From Deltaproteobacteria bacterium (lineage in GTDB: Bacteria; Desulfobacterota; DSM-4660; Desulfatiglandales; Desulfatiglandaceae), in contig JAFDJF010000157.1 in NCBI GenBank assembly GCA_019307645.1, positions 1-6,312 on the forward strand: a stretch of DNA of 6,312 nt, given 5' to 3'. The position numbers were made by a program, and so were the translations under genes. The notes under the pieces are model-generated. The model worked only from the letters and a program-made list of their open reading frames with translations, did no database searches and was not told the origin of the DNA. Positions 1 to 6,172 of this stretch are shown here, piece by piece (position 1 is the stretch's first letter; the number at the start of each line of letters is the position of its first letter).

Positions 1-657
1 CAGCCTCAACTCAACACCAGAGATGGCCCGATTACCGGTTCGTCTATTGTGAAAGACGCCATTTGCCTTTTCCAGGTCACCTTCATGAATGATCGTTGAA
101 TAGTGTTTCCCAACCAATCGGCCATTTTCATAACCGAGCAGGACATCGGCGGCAATGCTGGTGAAAGTAAAGTTGCCCTGTTCATCCAGAGTGTAAATTA
201 TATCAGGTGAGTTTTGAACGAGATGGCGATAACGCTCTTCTGACAGATGCAGTTTATTGTTGATAAGCTCGTTTTCTGTCTTCAACCTTATCTGATTCAG
301 GGCGTTTTGAATCGTCTTCGTCAGATCCTCGTACTCAAAGGGCTTCTGGACATAATCATAGGCACCTCTCTTCAAGGCTCCTATGGCGGAGTCCATCGTA
401 GCATGGCCCGTTATGATAATGACAAGGGTTAACGGGTTCAAAGAGCAGATATAATCCATAAGCTGGTGCCCGTTCGTATCGGGCAAATTCATATCCAGAA
501 GCGCAAGGTCGAACTTGTGCTCCGACAGAATCTCTTTGGCCCCCTTACCGGAACTGGCGGCAAATGCCTCATAGCCCTGGAGGGACAGTAACTCCATCAA
601 ACTGTCACACATCAGGGGTTCATCATCAACGATTAGAATTTTTGGCGTTGAGGACAT
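1..657 (-). CDS. Response regulator with REC and PAS domains, C-terminus cut off by the window
   Basis: Translating the minus strand from the ATG at 657 gives 219 codons without a stop up to the window edge, so the C-terminus is missing. Residues 1-120 are a receiver domain: acidic pair D11/D12, phospho-acceptor D55 (in LLDMNLPD), T83 (IIITGHA) and K105 (VQKPFE) are all present, so it should accept phosphate. A short helical linker (about 120-138, rich in charged residues and Asn) leads to a PAS domain from about residue 140 (SEERYRHLV, then NSPDIIYTLDEQGNF), still running at the edge. The output is not visible: it could be a histidine kinase, GGDEF/EAL, or further PAS domains. The start is supported by a purine-rich AGAGAG seven bases upstream and by the first residues, KILIVDDE, at the normal distance. 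It lies 31 bp downstream of the kinase stop codon, so it is probably the co-transcribed partner. No DNA-binding domain is seen in this part. Confidence 0.93.
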   Translation of the reverse strand, partial: MSSTPKILIVDDEPLMCDSLMELLSLQGYEAFAASSGKGAKEILSEHKFDLALLDMNLPDTNGHQLMDYICSLNPLTLVIIITGHATMDSAIGALKRGAYDYVQKPFEYEDLTKTIQNALNQIRLKTENELINNKLHLSEERYRHLVQNSPDIIYTLDEQGNFTFTSIAADVLLGYENGRLVGKHYSTIIHEGDLEKANGVFHNRRTGNRAISGVELRL

Positions 658-688
658 GGTCTTTCTCTCTTAGGGTTCGGTTCAAGGT

Positions 689-2848
689 TCAGGCATCAGG
701 CACTATGGGCAATCCTATCTTGAAACAGGTTCCATTTCCCTGGTCACTTTCACACATCAGCGTCCCATTTAACGCCTTGACGAGATTATGGACAATAGAA
801 AGCCCTAACCCGGAATGACCACCACCTTTGGAAGTGACAAAAGGGTCAAAGAGTCGTGACTTGATCTCATCGGGAATCCCGGGCCCGTCATCTTTTATGG
901 TAATCTCCACATATCCCTTGGATTCCTCTCCCGCTGGCGCAGGATCACCCTCAAGATGGCTGGAAATATGTCGGGTCTTGATATCCAGGTTCCCACCCTC
1001 CCCCATCGCTTCAGCCGCATTTTTGATGAGATTGACAAAGATCTGTTTAATGCTGTTTTCATCAGAAATAACGGTTGGGAGTGAATGTTTGAGATCCAGA
1101 TGAACCTCAATCCCGGAATGCTTCCGCAAAGATTCCTTTGTGATCTTTACCAGATCCGACAACACTGCATTGACATCCACCGGCCCTTTTTCCCGCACGT
1201 TGCTCTCGGAAAAAGACGTTAAAGCGCGAAGGATGTGTGCAATTCGATCGATTTCTTTGTTGAGAATTGCGATCTCATCCTGTGCGATATTCTGCTTGGC
1301 CAGCTTCATCCCGAGAATCTTGAGATAATTCTTGATGATGCCTAACGGATTGTTTACTTCATGAAACACTTTTCTGGCAATGTCTGATGACGCCCCTGCC
1401 CGCTCAGACTGGATTTTTGTCAGTGGGGCACGTCTCATTCGATCTGCATGGAGGGACAGGGCTGCCTGTTTGGAAAACAGGTTCAGAAGCTTGGATTGTT
1501 TTGAAAGATGGGAAAATTCGAATTGATCCAACCCCAGGACAATGGTCCCCACATATTCGCCGTGAGCCAGCATAGGGAGGCAAAGCATGCCTTCTTTACC
1601 AATAAACCGGATAATCTGTACATCAATGAGAACTGTGTCGGAATCTGTGGATTCGAGAAACAACTCAAGTGCCTTTCTCTGAAGCAGCGATGCGACCAGC
1701 AGACTGCTCTCTGTCTTCATGGAAATGATCAGGTCGCTAATGATTGAGGACTTTTCATTTTCTTTAACCGGTTTTCCCATGAGACAGTTTTTTTCCTGAT
1801 CATAGAGGAAAAAAAAGATCTCTCTGATATCAAACAGGATTTGAAGCCCCTGGTAAACCACACTCAATATGCTGTCCTCATCATGAGACTCCATAAGGTC
1901 CTGAAGCGTTCCCAGCAGGAGAGAGACGTCCCTGACTTCCCGTGCCAGATCCTCCTGCTTTTCCAGGTCTTTTTCTGAAACAGGGCTTTCTGATTCCCTG
2001 GGTTCCTCAATTTCTATGTTCAGCAGACGGGCAACATCGCCCACCTCCTCATCTGTCTGAGCCAACAACTCATCGACTTGAGCCGGGGTAAGTCCGAAGA
2101 GTTCTTCAACAATGCTGCTGGGCTTTTCCTCTTTCTGAACAGGCTTTTCTGACAGCACATTTGCCGCATAGACAATCTGGACCAGAGGAAGGGCGGTTTT
2201 TATTTTTTCTGCAGATTCGTGGTGGTAAAGCACCGCATCCACCATGAATGGCTGGAGGTTCCAGCGGTGGAGCAGCCATGCGCCGATCTCACAATGTGTA
2301 ACACCCTGTCGAATTTCGCCCGCCAAAAGCAGATCCGGTCGTCCGGAGTATTTCTCCAGCAGCTCAGAATATTCTTTTGGGTCGTTCACCCACAGAACCA
2401 GCCTCCCTATGTCATGGAGAAGTCCGGTCAAAAATACCTCTTCCGGGTTACTGTACTGGGTTTTTTTTGCTATGAGCCTGGCCAAAACAGCACACTTCAG
2501 GGAATGCCACCAAAAGACCTTAAGATTAAAAAGGACGTTCACTTTTGGAGGCTGAAAGGCCTGACAGATAGAAGCGCCAATGGCCATATTTCTTATGGTG
2601 TTAGGCCCAAGGTAGTTTATGGAGTGATGAATACTCTCGATTTTTTTAGGCAGGCCGTAGTGGGCGGAATTTACCAACTTGAGGATCTTGCCGGATAAAG
2701 ATGGATCTTTCTCAACAATTTTCGATACCTTGGCCAGGTTTACGTCATCCTCGTTGCAGGCAGCGATAAGTTTTACGAGAATGTGGGGAAGTGTGGGAAG
2801 GTTTCTAAAAGTTGATATTTTATTCAGTATTGCCTTTTTAACTTGCAT
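689..2848 (-). CDS. HDOD-GAF sensor histidine kinase, soluble
   Basis: A 719-residue protein from the ATG at 2848; the in-frame TTG just before it (2849-2851) is an alternative start. Numbering below counts from that TTG. Residues about 12-235 are an HDOD domain, with WWHS (H116), LLHDIGR (H146/D147), H186 before GAWLLHRW, and YHHE (209-212). HDOD domains usually act as signalling or protein-binding modules rather than phosphohydrolases, and the usual final Asp of the HD fold appears as Asn here (AANVLS). An acidic Glu-rich linker (about 238-300) leads to a GAF-like domain (about 307-470). The kinase core follows: H-box FHEVNNPLG with the phospho-acceptor His at 497, N-box NLIKNAAEA (607-615), DDGPGIP (654-660), LFDPF (667-671), and a G2 box ending in GLGLSIV (681-687). 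The H-box is of the HExNNP (NtrB-like) type. No membrane segment or signal peptide is visible, so it should sense something cytoplasmic. The adjacent REC-PAS protein is the likely phosphate acceptor. Ligands cannot be read from sequence. Confidence 0.92.
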   Translation of the reverse strand: MQVKKAILNKISTFRNLPTLPHILVKLIAACNEDDVNLAKVSKIVEKDPSLSGKILKLVNSAHYGLPKKIESIHHSINYLGPNTIRNMAIGASICQAFQPPKVNVLFNLKVFWWHSLKCAVLARLIAKKTQYSNPEEVFLTGLLHDIGRLVLWVNDPKEYSELLEKYSGRPDLLLAGEIRQGVTHCEIGAWLLHRWNLQPFMVDAVLYHHESAEKIKTALPLVQIVYAANVLSEKPVQKEEKPSSIVEELFGLTPAQVDELLAQTDEEVGDVARLLNIEIEEPRESESPVSEKDLEKQEDLAREVRDVSLLLGTLQDLMESHDEDSILSVVYQGLQILFDIREIFFFLYDQEKNCLMGKPVKENEKSSIISDLIISMKTESSLLVASLLQRKALELFLESTDSDTVLIDVQIIRFIGKEGMLCLPMLAHGEYVGTIVLGLDQFEFSHLSKQSKLLNLFSKQAALSLHADRMRRAPLTKIQSERAGASSDIARKVFHEVNNPLGIIKNYLKILGMKLAKQNIAQDEIAILNKEIDRIAHILRALTSFSESNVREKGPVDVNAVLSDLVKITKESLRKHSGIEVHLDLKHSLPTVISDENSIKQIFVNLIKNAAEAMGEGGNLDIKTRHISSHLEGDPAPAGEESKGYVEITIKDDGPGIPDEIKSRLFDPFVTSKGGGHSGLGLSIVHNLVKALNGTLMCESDQGNGTCFKIGLPIVPDA

Positions 2849-2923
2849 CAATAGTGTCCAAGAAAATTTTGAATTCGATTCAGTGTTCCGTATTTGCAGA
2901 AGCTAGTTTACATAACGGCATGA

Positions 2924-2929
2924 ATTATA
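2924..2929 (-). promoter_or_regulatory. Possible -10 element TATAAT upstream of the kinase gene
   Basis: A perfect TATAAT lies on the minus strand 75 bp upstream of the kinase ATG. At 17-18 bp spacing no acceptable -35 is present (TATGCC or CTATGC), and there is no TGn extension. It sits at the edge of one copy of an 11 bp direct repeat. It is either a secondary promoter needing an activator or a chance match; the promoter at 3149-3177 looks better. Confidence 0.2.
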
Positions 2930-3114
2930 ACCCCTGGCCCAGACCTGGCATAGCAAGATGCGGTGATGGAACGTCACGTAATCATAAGCCGTGAAAGCAG
3001 TTTCATATTCGAATTCCGTCGCGCTCTCCGAGGCCGCAACCAGCCCGTAGGGCTTACAGGCCGGAGGGTAGACTCTACGAGCCGGAGGGCAGGGCAGGCG
3101 TTGACCCCTGGCCC
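2930..3114. repeat. GC-rich module bounded by an 11 bp direct repeat
   Basis: ACCCCTGGCCC occurs at 2930-2940 and again at 3104-3114, 174 bp apart, in the same orientation. TTATAACC also occurs close to both copies (2926-2933 allowing one extra C, and 3122-3129). Between them the GC content is clearly above that of the flanks. The stretch also contains two GCCGGAGGG direct repeats (3060-3068 and 3081-3089) around the palindrome GTAGACTCTAC (3068-3078), and a small hairpin AGCCC-GTA-GGGCT (3042-3054). This looks like a mosaic intergenic repeat or a small inserted element rather than a gene. On the minus strand one frame is open for 72 codons (2906-3121) but has no ATG and no ribosome binding site. 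Confidence 0.45.
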
Positions 3115-3134
3115 GTGAACCTTATAACCTGAGT

Positions 3135-3147
3135 AGTTACAGTAACT
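3135..3147. promoter_or_regulatory. Palindrome at the predicted transcription start, possible operator
   Basis: AGTTACAGTAACT is a perfect inverted repeat with 6 bp arms around a single centre base (3141). It lies directly downstream of the promoter at 3149-3177, and the expected start of transcription (about 3142) falls inside it. A repressor bound here would block that promoter. The regulator is unknown, and a 13 bp palindrome can also occur by chance in AT-rich DNA. Confidence 0.3.
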
Positions 3148-3148
3148 T

Positions 3149-3177
3149 TAGATATAAACAATCCTGCTGTGTGTCAA
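3149..3177 (-). promoter_or_regulatory. Sigma70-like promoter directed at the kinase-regulator operon
   Basis: On the minus strand a perfect -35 TTGACA (3172-3177) is followed by exactly 17 bp and then TATCTA (3149-3154) as a fair -10. The predicted start at about 3142 would give a leader of about 290 nt before the kinase ATG, and this leader would carry the whole GC-rich repeat module. The -35 overlaps the stop codon of the stop-free frame at 3174-3371. The spacing and the perfect -35 make this the best promoter candidate in the window, but this is a pattern match only. Confidence 0.45.
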
Positions 3178-3371
3178 GCCAATTCGGGTGCTTCAATTAA
3201 GACGCCGCTACCCGTTAAGTGAATGCTCTTGACGTTAGCGCAAATTCGTCCTGAGGAAAAACCCGCAGCATTTATTAGAATGATATCGGCAGGTTTCAAT
3301 GAAATCTTGAGCTGTGTCAGGAGGTTTGAACTGCCGGACAGAACAGGGCAGAATCGGCAACGTTTCCGGGT
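3174..3371 (-). pseudogene. Possible remnant of a TOBE-type domain, 65 codons, no start
   Basis: Between the TAA at 3372-3374 and the TGA at 3174-3176 the minus strand is open for 65 codons in one frame, with no ATG. The translation has a protein-like middle: LKISLKPADIILIN, a spacer, then SSGRICANVKSIHL and GSGVLIEAPELA. The order 'xLKPxDIIL ... SS-R-x-x-x-x-V-x-x-I ... G-x-x-V' recalls the TOBE/Mop domain at the C-terminus of molybdate or tungstate ABC transporter ATPases, where RPEDIIL and SARN motifs take these places. If so, the ATPase part is missing and the end is cut short by the stop. It starts next to the glmM stop codon but in another frame. The resemblance is from memory of the family, and a chance open frame is possible. 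Confidence 0.28.
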
Positions 3372-3378
3372 TTAAAAA

Positions 3379-4728
3379 TCATTCAAGAGATGTCTTTACA
3401 GATTCTGCAATTTGCCTGCAGTACCTTTCGGTCAGATCATCGGTAGGTCCCTCAACCATCACACGGCACAGGTTCTGAGTGCCGGAATACCTCACCAGAA
3501 CACGGCCCTGGTCGCCCAGTTCGGTTTCGACTTTTTTGATTGCCGCCACCACCTGCGGCACAGTGGAAATCTCAGGCTTACTCCCGACCTCCACGTTGAC
3601 CAATACCTGAGGGAAGACATCCATTATGGCCGCCAGCTCTGAAAGCGGTTTCCCTTCTTTGATCATCGTAGCGACCAGTTGAATCGCGGCCAGGGTGCCG
3701 TCGCCGGTGGTATGATAGTTCAAAAAAATCATGTGGCCGGAGTCTTCTCCTCCGATCACGGCATCCAGCCGCTGCATCTGCTCCAGGACATATCGATCGC
3801 CCACTTTGGATGCGTGGTGTTCAAGACCGTATTTCTTACATGCAACCGTCAGACCCAGATTGCTCATCACCGTGCTCACCAGCAGGTTATTTTTCAGTTT
3901 ACCTTGATCTTTGAGCCCCTTGGCGCAGATGATCAGGATCTGATCGCCGGTAATTGTATGCCCGTTGTCATCCACTGCAATCAACCGGTCGCCATCGCCG
4001 TCAAAAGCCAGACCCACGGCGGCGCCGCGCTCTATCACGCGTTTTTCAAGATCCTGGGTATACTGTGAGCCACAATTGTCGTTTATATTGAACCCATCAG
4101 GTCTATTGTGGATAACTTCAACATTAGCGCCCAGATCCTTAAACACCGCAGGGGCGACCTCACAGGTGGCGCCGTTTGCCGTATCAAGGACTATCTCCAT
4201 GCCTTCAATTGACACTTCGGACGGAAACGTACTTTTCAGAAAGGAAACATACTTTTCAAGGGCGTCTTCCACCTCTTCCCCATGGCCTATCTCCGTTGCC
4301 GGGGGCACCATTTCCGGCAGTTTTCCGTTTAGGATAAGGTCTTCAATATCTCCCTCCTGCCCGTCAGACAGTTTGAACCCGCTGCCGGAAAAGAGTTTAA
4401 TGCCGTTATCCTGATACGGATTGTGCGAGGCGGAAATCACAATGCCCGCATCAGCGCCCATGTCTTTTGCGATAAAAGCGATGCCCGGGGTCGGCAAAAC
4501 GCCAACCGAGTACGGGGTCCCACCCATGGAGGCAATGCCTGCAAGAAGTGATTTCTCCAGCATATAACCGGAAATGCGGGTGTCTTTGCCGACGACGATT
4601 CGGGGGCGGTGATCCTTCTTTTTTAACAGATGCGTGACTGCCTGGCCGACCTGAAACGCCATGGATCCGTCCATCGGGTAATAATTGGCTTTCCCTCGAA
4701 TACCATCTGTGCCGAAGAGTCTACCCAC
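3379..4728 (-). CDS. glmM: Phosphoglucosamine mutase
   Basis: GlmM converts glucosamine-6-phosphate to glucosamine-1-phosphate in the cytoplasm, the step before UDP-GlcNAc for peptidoglycan and lipopolysaccharide. The 449-residue length is normal. Visible motifs: N-terminal LFGTDGIRG (4-12); catalytic phosphoserine loop ISASHNP (98-104, S101 as the phosphorylated residue); metal-binding DGDGDR (243-248); sugar-binding GGEDSGH (326-332); and C-terminal phosphate-binding RYSGTQN (413-419). ISASHNP followed by PYQDNGIK and the short length favour GlmM over phosphoglucomutase/phosphomannomutase relatives. The C-terminal loop has Gln where most family members have Glu (SGTE). The start codon is GTG, supported by a strong Shine-Dalgarno sequence. 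It stands alone: 372 bp of repeat-filled DNA separates it from argF upstream and 527 bp from the kinase downstream, so no operon partner such as folP or cdaA is visible here. Confidence 0.97.
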   Translation of the reverse strand: MGRLFGTDGIRGKANYYPMDGSMAFQVGQAVTHLLKKKDHRPRIVVGKDTRISGYMLEKSLLAGIASMGGTPYSVGVLPTPGIAFIAKDMGADAGIVISASHNPYQDNGIKLFSGSGFKLSDGQEGDIEDLILNGKLPEMVPPATEIGHGEEVEDALEKYVSFLKSTFPSEVSIEGMEIVLDTANGATCEVAPAVFKDLGANVEVIHNRPDGFNINDNCGSQYTQDLEKRVIERGAAVGLAFDGDGDRLIAVDDNGHTITGDQILIICAKGLKDQGKLKNNLLVSTVMSNLGLTVACKKYGLEHHASKVGDRYVLEQMQRLDAVIGGEDSGHMIFLNYHTTGDGTLAAIQLVATMIKEGKPLSELAAIMDVFPQVLVNVEVGSKPEISTVPQVVAAIKKVETELGDQGRVLVRYSGTQNLCRVMVEGPTDDLTERYCRQIAESVKTSLE

Positions 4729-4735
4729 TTACTTG

Positions 4736-4745
4736 TCTCCCTCTC
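4736..4745 (-). promoter_or_regulatory. Ribosome binding site fixing the GTG start of glmM
   Basis: GAGAGGGAGA on the minus strand, with the GGGAG core ending eight bases before the GTG at 4726-4728. No in-frame ATG lies near it, and the GTG gives the conserved GRLFGTDGIRG N-terminus, so the unusual start is well supported. Confidence 0.8.
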
Positions 4746-4768
4746 AAAAGTCGAAAAACGCCATTTCT

Positions 4769-4848
4769 CGTTATTCCGGCGAAGGCCGAAATCCAGTTAT
4801 ATCAAATAGTTCCAGCTTTTCTGGACTCCGGTTTTCACCGGAGTGACG
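4769..4848. repeat. Long imperfect inverted repeat with CCGG-rich arms
   Basis: The 28 bp arms 4769-4796 and 4821-4848 match at 21 of 28 positions as inverted copies around a 24 bp loop, and all seven differences are transitions, so several remain G-U pairs in RNA. Each arm is itself hairpin-like: ACTCCGG and CCGGAGT at 4825-4844 form a perfect 7 bp stem around TTTTCA, and the left arm holds TTCCGGCGAAGGCCGAA. Arms of the type 'TTCCGGCGAAAGCCGGAATCCAG' are familiar as short dispersed repeats in proteobacterial genomes. It ends 40 bp upstream of the glmM start, so it probably lies in the leader or promoter region of glmM. Confidence 0.75.
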
Positions 4849-4890
4849 CCTTTCTTACGTGATTGTCAGGGTTAATTAAAATCGAATATC

Positions 4891-5004
4891 GAATATCGAA
4901 CAAGGAATTTCGAATGACGAAGAAAGGAGTTTTTATCAATTATACAAAATAAATACAGCGAAGCGATTCTACATTCTACATTCTACATTCGTTATTGGAT
5001 ATTC
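4891..5004. repeat. AT-rich 114 bp element with inverted ends and internal heptamer repeats
   Basis: The outer 18 bp, 4891-4908 and 4987-5004, match as inverted copies at 15 of 18 positions; extending inwards to 32 bp arms (4891-4922 and 4973-5004) gives 24 of 32. Just outside the left end ATCGAAT-like units are repeated (4881-4900). Inside the right arm ATTCTAC is repeated three times (4966-4986), followed by ATTC. The middle 50 bp is AT-rich and includes a TATAAT on the minus strand (4939-4944) without a good -35. There is no coding potential. It looks like a non-autonomous palindromic intergenic repeat, distinct from the CCGG-rich one next to it. Confidence 0.65.
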
Positions 5005-5064
5005 TGCGGTTCAAAAACTTTTCCAGCATGGCAAAATCCCGGGAGACTGGAGCCTATGGAAAAT

Positions 5065-5077
5065 CGTTAATTTAACG
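5065..5077 (-). terminator. Weak hairpin downstream of argF
   Basis: CGTTAATTTAACG is a perfect palindrome (6 bp arms, single centre base) 24 bp after the argF stop; on the minus strand it is followed by ATTTTCC. The stem is AT-rich and the T run short, so it would be a poor intrinsic terminator. It could equally be a protein-binding site. No better terminator for argF was found between it and glmM. Confidence 0.25.
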
Positions 5078-5100
5078 GCAATGACTGATCACTATTCACC

Positions 5101-6036
5101 TTATACCTTTTTTTCATCAGACATAAAAAAATCCAGTATCGCTGCAGCACCATGCATCTTGTTCTCCCCCTGCTGCCATACAATGGATTGGGGGCCTTCC
5201 ATCACATCCTCAGTGATCTCGAGTCCTCTGTATGCAGGCAGACAGTGCATGACCGAAACGTCTTTTGCGGCTGCTTTCAGCAGGTCTGCGTTGATTTGAT
5301 AGTCCTGGAATACCTTAAGCTTTGTTTCTTTTTCCTCTTCTTCTCCCATGCTGACCCAGACATCGGTGTAAAGGATGTCGGCGCCTTCTGCTGCAATTTT
5401 GGGATCTTCCATAATGCTGATGTTGCCGCCGCTCTCTTCTGAAATTTGCTCTGCATCCCTGAGTATGCCCGGATCAGGATGATATCCAGAAGGACACGCA
5501 GCCGTCATATTCATACCTGCAAGGGCGCAGCACAGGAGCAGCGAATGGCAAACGTTGTTTCCGTCTCCGATATAAGCGAGTGTCAATCCCTCCAGTTTCC
5601 CTTTTACCTCCATGACAGTAAAAAGGTCACAAACGGCCTGGGTTGGATGCGTGAAGTCGCTCAGGCCGTTAATCACCGGAACGCCCGCATGTTGTGCCAG
5701 CTCTTCCACGGTCTGATGATCATAAACCCTTGCAACCAGTCCATCCATATAACTTCCAAGTATCCTTGCAGTATCCTTTACCGGCTCTCCGCGCTTGAGT
5801 TGAAGCTCGCTTGAGGAGAGATAAACGACCTTTCCGCCGAGCCTCAGGGCGGCCACTTCAAAACTGGCCCGCGTCCGGGTAGAGGGTTTTTCAAAGAGGA
5901 TGCCCACCACCTTATTCTGGAGGACATTGATCGTCTTTCGCTGTTTTATATCGGCCTTCAACGCCCTGGCCTTATCTAAAATTGAGAAAAAATCTTCCCG
6001 AGATATATCTTTTAATGTCAGGAATGATCTTGCCAT
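5101..6036 (-). CDS. argF: Ornithine carbamoyltransferase
   Basis: Cytoplasmic enzyme of arginine synthesis: carbamoyl phosphate plus ornithine gives citrulline and phosphate. Translation from the ATG at 6036 gives 311 residues, the usual size. Carbamoyl-phosphate site: EKPSTRTRASFE (S52-R56), R103 in ARVYDH, and HPTQ (130-133). Ornithine side: NGLSDFTHPTQ, GDGNNVCHS (157-165), DVWVSMGEE with SMG at 229-231, and HCLPAYRG (264-271). The SMG loop and HCLP indicate ornithine rather than aspartate as acceptor. A further in-frame ATG at 6058-6060 would add eight residues but has no ribosome binding site and is preceded by seven Ts, so the inner start is preferred. The gene is not flanked by other arg genes within the window; upstream is at least 276 bp of non-coding DNA. 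Anabolic argF is assumed from the sequence style; a catabolic arcB role is not excluded but no arc neighbours are seen. Confidence 0.96.
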   Translation of the reverse strand: MARSFLTLKDISREDFFSILDKARALKADIKQRKTINVLQNKVVGILFEKPSTRTRASFEVAALRLGGKVVYLSSSELQLKRGEPVKDTARILGSYMDGLVARVYDHQTVEELAQHAGVPVINGLSDFTHPTQAVCDLFTVMEVKGKLEGLTLAYIGDGNNVCHSLLLCCALAGMNMTAACPSGYHPDPGILRDAEQISEESGGNISIMEDPKIAAEGADILYTDVWVSMGEEEEKETKLKVFQDYQINADLLKAAAKDVSVMHCLPAYRGLEITEDVMEGPQSIVWQQGENKMHGAAAILDFFMSDEKKV

Positions 6037-6042
6037 CTCACT

Positions 6043-6048
6043 TCCCCT
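6043..6048 (-). promoter_or_regulatory. Ribosome binding site fixing the inner start of argF
   Basis: AGGGGA on the minus strand, six bases before the ATG at 6034-6036. It lies inside the codons that the longer reading (from 6060) would translate, which argues that those codons are leader, and that the protein begins MARSFLTL. Confidence 0.75.
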
Positions 6049-6105
6049 TTTCAGATTCATAAAAAAAGAAACCGATTTTTAGACGGTCACCAGAGTTTTC
6101 CCGCC

Positions 6106-6133
6106 CTTATGTGATCCCAAAGCAACTTCTCAA
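6106..6133 (-). promoter_or_regulatory. Tentative argF promoter
   Basis: On the minus strand TTGAGA (6128-6133), 16 bp, then CATAAG (6106-6111), giving a leader of roughly 60-70 nt before the argF ATG. Each box matches the consensus at four or five of six positions. No clear ARG box was recognised. This is the best candidate in the region but is weak. Confidence 0.22.
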
Positions 6134-6172
6134 TAAATTCGGGTCGAGTCGGGCCGTGGGGGTCTCTTTTTA

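Noticed and set aside
2219..2698. 159-codon plus-strand open frame
   Set aside because: It lies wholly antisense to the HDOD part of the kinase, whose motifs are clear; no ribosome binding site or protein-like pattern was seen.
3040..3056. Intrinsic terminator at AGCCC-GTA-GGGCT
   Set aside because: The stem is five pairs with a 3 nt loop and no T-run follows on either strand.
3163..3182. Sigma54 promoter (GG-N10-GC) around TGGCTTGACACACAGC
   Set aside because: The GG to GC distance is 11, not 10, and the -12 box lacks TTGC; the sigma70 reading fits better.
3679..4414. Two plus-strand open frames of 129 and 149 codons
   Set aside because: Both are antisense to glmM, which has all its catalytic motifs; they follow from its codon composition.
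4966..4990. Short CRISPR-like array
   Set aside because: The units are 7 bp tandem copies without spacers, inside an inverted-repeat element; no cas genes.
5446..5814. 122-codon plus-strand open frame
   Set aside because: Antisense to the middle of argF, including the HPTQ region; no independent support.
6037..6060. Eight-residue N-terminal extension of ArgF
   Set aside because: The Shine-Dalgarno sequence lies inside this stretch and the upstream ATG has only a T-run before it.
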